Positions 59,525 through 64,000 of a DNA stretch of 64,000 nt are shown piece after piece. The stretch covers positions 43,611,670-43,675,669 of the forward strand of contig NC_092862.1 of NCBI RefSeq assembly GCF_032062135.1, given 5' to 3'. Origin of the DNA: Pyxicephalus adspersus. Its lineage: Eukaryota; Chordata; Amphibia; Anura; Pyxicephalidae. The notes beneath the pieces are model-generated. The model saw only the letters and a list, made by a program, of their open reading frames with translations, was not told the DNA's origin and made no database searches. The stretch's first letter is position 1. Each line of letters begins with the position of its first letter. The translations under genes were made by a program, and so were the position numbers.

Positions 59525-60870
59525 TAACTGAGCAAAAAACATAGGTTGAGTGAAAACTTTTACATTTGTCAAGCTTGGAAACCTTATTTATCAAGCATTA
59601 ATCTTTATCTAACAATTGACAAAAAACAGGTGTACAACACTACCAATAAAATGAGTTAAACTATAATTTTTTTATTATGCTTAGGACTTTAATTTTGTAA
59701 TTTCATTATGGTAGAATAAAAAACACAGTAAAAGTGTCTTAATTGCTATGTTCTGTAGTATATATGCTATAGCTAAAAAATCATCCAGCACAACAACAAT
59801 ATAATTATCCTAATAAAAAATAGAGACAAAACACTAATAAACCTTGAAGAAATGACCCGCAAAGCCAATAGATTTAGTAATCTTCCTGCCCTTTATTGGT
59901 GCATCTATAAAACACCTAAATGTATGCTTGCATTTCGAAAAATTACAGAAAGCAATGCATTTAATAAAAGTTCTGCTGAATGGAAAAGAAAAATATATCA
60001 GTGATCCATCTTCTCCTTCTTCATACCTCTCTTAGATGAAAGCTGCTTATTCACTTTTTACATCCTCTCTATCTTTACTATTATATTAATGTTAATTTTA
60101 TACAGTTGCTAGTGAAAAATTAAAGAAAAATGCTGAGTTTCTGGATGTAGTTGATACAGAGGAAGGCAAAAACACCTTATATTAGCTTAGTCTAAATTTG
60201 TTCTTATAGTAAAACATTTGTTTTATGATCCCCAATAAGGGAATATGGTCTTGATTGACAATTCACAATGCTACATACTACTGCAAATTCTAAAAGGACA
60301 TATTCATTTGTTTAAATAGAATAATTTAGCATAACAATGAACTCCTTCTTATCAGTGTTGCATTGTCCCCTGTAGTGGTGCTTCCATGCCTACTACCTTT
60401 TCAAGCCTTGTGTGAATATGGATGGTTGTGCTGAGTGAATCAGTATAAAATATTCAACCTACTACTATCTAATGTAGTGTAAATGGGATTACATGTAAAT
60501 TAAGATTCCAAAGATTTGTACAGAAGGGGGTGACAGAACATATGTCAGTTTTGGTGCTACCATTTGGCATCATTGGTGTCATCAAATTAGGCTGTTACCC
60601 CCTTTACGGGATGGGTAGCCTACTGACTTCCAATGCAATGACATTAAAAATTCAGATTTACCTTCTGACTTTTTGTCAGTTTCTTTTTTACTGTTAAGCA
60701 TATGATTCCTTTCCTGTAGTTCTATTTTAATTTTCAGAATTCTGTTTCCCTGTGAAAAGAAGCAATTACAATTTATACAAAAAAAAATTAGTTCTTAAAA
60801 AATATTGCACTTTTTTTTCTTATTTTGGCATGTCCATAGTTGTGAGCAATTAATTCCTTGAAAAAATACA
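59525..60870. other. Non-coding stretch
   Basis: AT-rich. No gene, RNA gene or clear repeat is recognised. Confidence 0.4.
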
Positions 60871-60878
60871 TTTATTTT

Positions 60879-62054
60879 TGTCACACTTACCCCTCCCTCA
60901 CTAAAACGCAGGCGCCTCTCTCCTGTGCATGCGGGCAGTTCTGACGCTGGGCATGCCTCCAAGCCTTTCCAACTCTGTCCAATCAGAAATAAAGCCTCTT
61001 GACCAGCCCTGTGTCACGAACAAGACACTAGACAGGAGGTGGACCCTCTGTGCTACCAGCACGTTAGCCGAGGTGATATCAGAGGCGCAGAGTCTAAGGC
61101 ACCGCCCAGTGTTCAACAGAGCACCCCGCAAGGGATGTTGGGCTTTGCTGCGAACGGCACCCAGGTTGCGGCCCTCAGACTCACCCGTGCAGGTAGCAGC
61201 TGACAGTTGAAGATAACCAAGGCGCAGTACAAAGTCGACAGGCAAATTCAAAAACCGAAAACAGGACCTGGTCAGAGGGCAGGCAGAGAACAAGCACGGT
61301 CAGGACAAGCCAAGGTCAGGAACCGGAAACCAGGACTAGAAACTGAATACTCGCAGGAACCTCAAGTAGTAATACCTATTGCTGAGGCAATAGGTGTCTG
61401 ACTGAGCCCAGCATATATAGGAAGAATGACAGGTTAGCTGGGCGGGGACTAGGAGGACAGGTGAGAATCAAATGGTAGAAATGGCTCCTCAACGCCCCTA
61501 AGTACAGAGCAGCTAGAGCAAGGTGGGAACAGCTGCTGCAAATCAGACACTATCAGGAGGACAACAAGAACCAGATCAGCAGTGATGCTGATCTGTGACA
61601 ACCTGGTTATTTAGCTAGCTCACACACTGCACTCTGTGTTCATGCAACATGTCTCCAGTGTGGCGAAACCCTAGTTCTGTTGAACTAGTTCATGTACACC
61701 TGTTCGCTGATTCAGTGTTCAGTTCTTTCAGTGTCTCCTGTATTCCCTGTGCCCGCAGTGGCCCCTGTGCCCTGTGTCACTGGTGTCTGTCTCCTGGATC
61801 CCTGACAATTGACCCCTGGCATGTGACCTGCCTCAACCATCCTTCTGCTTTGTGATTTGGTACCATATTTTGTCCACCTTGGTGTGCCCAAAAACCGCAA
61901 CCTGGCAGTAACCAGCGGCGCAACATCCTCACCATCAGAAGCTCTGGAGAAGACCCGGTTACTGCTTAGAGTCTGGGCCTTGGCCCTTCTCAGGGCTCAC
62001 ACCACCTCTGTGCAAGCCGTAGCGCTCACCAGTGGTCCTGTGTCGTGCATGACA
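60879..62054 (+). mobile_element. Solo LTR interrupted by another LTR
   Basis: The outer unit starts TGTCACACTTACC at 60879 and ends CGTGCATGACA at 62054. It is flanked by a perfect 5-bp target duplication ATTTT (60874-60878 and 62055-62059). Its right half (61605-62054) reads like a plus-strand LTR, with a TATA-like TTATTTAGC followed by TGTCTCCTGGATCCCTGACA, AACCGCAACCTGGCAGTAAC and GTAGCGCTCACCAGTGGTCC. Without the nested insertion it is about 580 bp. No internal genes are present, so it is a solo LTR. The 5-bp duplication fits Ty3/gypsy-type integration. Confidence 0.85.
61012..61600 (-). mobile_element. Nested solo LTR inside the outer LTR
   Basis: A second LTR of 589 bp starts TGTCACGAAC and ends CTGATCTGTGACA. 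It is flanked by near-identical 5-bp sequences CCCTG (61007-61011) and ACCTG (61601-61605). On the minus strand it has a TATA-like CCTATATATGCTGG and the pyrimidine-rich downstream text usual in vertebrate gypsy LTRs, so it lies in the opposite orientation to the outer LTR. It must have inserted after the outer one. No internal sequence remains, so it too collapsed to a solo LTR. Confidence 0.8.
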
Positions 62055-62059
62055 ATTTT

Positions 62060-64000
62060 AGTATGGACCCATCAATAAAGACAAATCAAAATGAGAGACC
62101 TGTTCAAAATGCATTATGTTGAAGGATAATATATGTTTTTATAAAGTATATATAAAGTTCACTAATGAAGAATGACTTATTGTAAACATATGGCATACAA
62201 AAACATTATATTGCTTCAATTTCAGTTAGGGTGATTAAGGTGCTAAGTTAAAGCACGAGGCCAATATTTTATCATGCTACAGCTAGAGGTCATTATCTTG
62301 CCTTATTTTACAAATTAGCAGAATATGGATTTATTACTCTACTTATAATCTATAAGGATATGAAAAATTGTCTGTCTGAATCCTGTTCATCCTGTAAGTA
62401 AAATACATTTTTTTTAATAATATTGGAACGCAGGAAATTAAATTATACAGATTACATTTTGAGTTGTGTGATATTGCCTCCTAGACAGCTGTTACAGGGA
62501 CAAGTGTTCAATATTTCTTTTATTTTTATGTTCAGGTGATGGCTCAAAATGTTTGATTTCCTATTAATTTCTTTCTTGGCATAAATGGCCAACAGGTGAA
62601 ATAAAGAGGTTGATGCTACTTAATGGAAATACAGACATCAATGTAAACTTAAAACGGAGTTCTATTTCTTCAATACTAAAAAGATGTTTTTAAACTCAGT
62701 ATAAAATGTATTTCAAAGCATTTATTGGAGGTACTGCTATAAAACAAAAGATGGCATAAGGGTGTCCTTTACTGGTCGCCAAAATCCCCCACATTGTGAA
62801 GTAGGCTCGATTGTATGACCCAGCATTGATTAACACACAATTTTTATAACACCAAAATGTACCCAATGCCCTAAATAAAGGTGGAGATAAGGGGCACCAT
62901 TGCTGGCTCGTGATCAACACTTATAGAAACAAGATAGTTTGTACTATGCCCCTTCTCGGGCACTGTTAAGAGATTTTAGTAGAAACCTGCAAAGGTTTAG
63001 GCTTTTAGCACAAACTAAAATGACAGTTTGGGTTTTGGAGCTTTGCTTTAACCCTACCATGTATCTCTTTTGTAAATCTTCAAAACGTCTATGCAGGTTT
63101 CATGCTATTTCTACTTTCAAGCCATACAAAACATTTTGGTTTAAATTCATATATTATTGGCTACACACTAGCCTTATTTCTGATGAATACAGGCAATAAA
63201 AATGTATGTTGAAATAGGTGAAGCTTTGTTGGATCTTTAAAGCTCAGCTGTTTAGAGACAGCACAGAACAGGGCCAAATCCCACCTATATCTATGTTCCT
63301 TGCCAGTGTTTCATCATTTGTTTAATGTCTGTTGTGAAGTTTGAAGAAGAATAATAGTATGCCATGGTTGCACCTCACTTCTGTTTCATCACACATATTC
63401 ATTTTGTTCGGTATGTCTTCCCACTCTTTAATAAAGAGCTATAGCATTTTGTCCAGTAATCACAGCAGTGTACAGCACGGTTTGTGACAGTATAACATTT
63501 TAAAGTGCCTTTTGTTCTGCGGATGGCATTGTGCAATTTGTGGAGTGGTCATGCGGAGGAGGTAAAAACTTGTTAGGGATAAGCTCACATTTAGTAACAG
63601 GGTGTACAGATCCACAATGCACTAAACTACTGGAGATGGCTGTAGCGAATGAAACAGCCTTTGTTCTGCACGCAAGGCAAAGGAAGACATGGCACAGGAG
63701 GGTGTTATATCAGTATCCCTTGCTAGAAGCTGCAATACAGCACCAAATAAAAGCTTCATATTAACACAAAACACATTTGTTGTATTACACTAAAGAGCTT
63801 GGCTGATACTGCTTTGGAACGGCTCACAACGCAGAATATGAACATGCATTTCTATGGTGTTTTGCCAATTCAGCTTATCAACAGTAAATAAAAGCAATGA
63901 TTTTCTGCTCAGGAAGATGTTTTATAAATATATTTGAAGTACTTCTCAAATTCAGGTAATATTAAAAATATAAGACACAGCACATACAATTATATTAGCA
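62060..64000. other. Non-coding stretch to window end
   Basis: No convincing exon, RNA gene or recognised repeat. Short plus-strand open frames at 62.94-63.20 kb and 63.53-63.76 kb have no domain. Confidence 0.4.

Noticed and set aside
60901..61293. 130-residue minus-strand open frame with GC-rich composition
   Set aside because: It lies across the junction of the nested and outer LTRs. The higher GC content keeps the frame open by chance.
1..64000. tRNA, 5S rRNA, U-snRNA or CRISPR array
   Set aside because: No cloverleaf-compatible box A/box B pair, snRNA start motif or regularly spaced direct repeats were noticed on reading. A tRNAscan or Infernal run would settle it.

Overview
The window is vertebrate nuclear DNA, almost certainly from a frog (anuran, most likely ranoid). 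It is AT-rich, has no long intact host reading frame, and is full of repeats of kinds common in anuran genomes: piggyBac-type MITEs ending in CCTCCCTAGCGG, TTAA-flanked T2/Kolobok-like MITEs, foldback MITEs, Helitrons, L2/CR1 and L1-type LINE relics, Tc1 relics and Ty3/gypsy LTR elements. The species-level placement is inference from remembered repeat families; no search was possible.

Layout. 1-8 kb: mostly unique AT-rich DNA with a MITE-like repeat (about 1.5-1.8 kb), a perfect 30-bp tandem duplication (3.43 kb), a TATC microsatellite (5.1 kb), two possible minus-strand host exons (6.1-6.4 and 7.8-8.05 kb) and LINE/Penelope-like scraps between them. 8-17 kb: foldback MITEs, an L1-type 3' end, an L2 scrap abutting a decayed hAT MITE, and a T2-like element. 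18.2 kb: a possible minus-strand terminal exon of a membrane protein. 22.6-23.7 kb: a decayed L1/Tx1-type reverse transcriptase on the minus strand. 26.45-27.2 kb: a microsatellite, a short Helitron with complete termini and, 11 bp on, a foldback MITE. 27.4-35 kb: T2-like fragments and a decayed Tc1-like transposase. 35.4-36 kb: a piggyBac-type MITE with three hairpins. 36.5-37.3 kb: an L2/CR1-like LINE 3' end.

37.29-44.09 kb holds the largest element, a degenerate Ty3/gypsy-like LTR retrotransposon on the minus strand. It has two unequal LTRs and recognisable gag-like, protease, reverse transcriptase, RNase H and integrase segments, all broken by stops and frameshifts. 46.2-46.55 kb: a short hAT element with a perfect 8-bp target duplication. 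57.36-58.12 kb: a solo LTR. 60.88-62.05 kb: a solo LTR with a perfect 5-bp target duplication that is itself interrupted by a second, oppositely oriented solo LTR.

No intact protein-coding gene, tRNA, rRNA or CRISPR array is seen, and the window reads as an intergenic or large-intron repeat landscape. I found no convincing previously undescribed biological system. The best observations are well-bounded transposon insertions and their nesting, the structure of the retrotransposon's damage, and three unidentified possible host exons.
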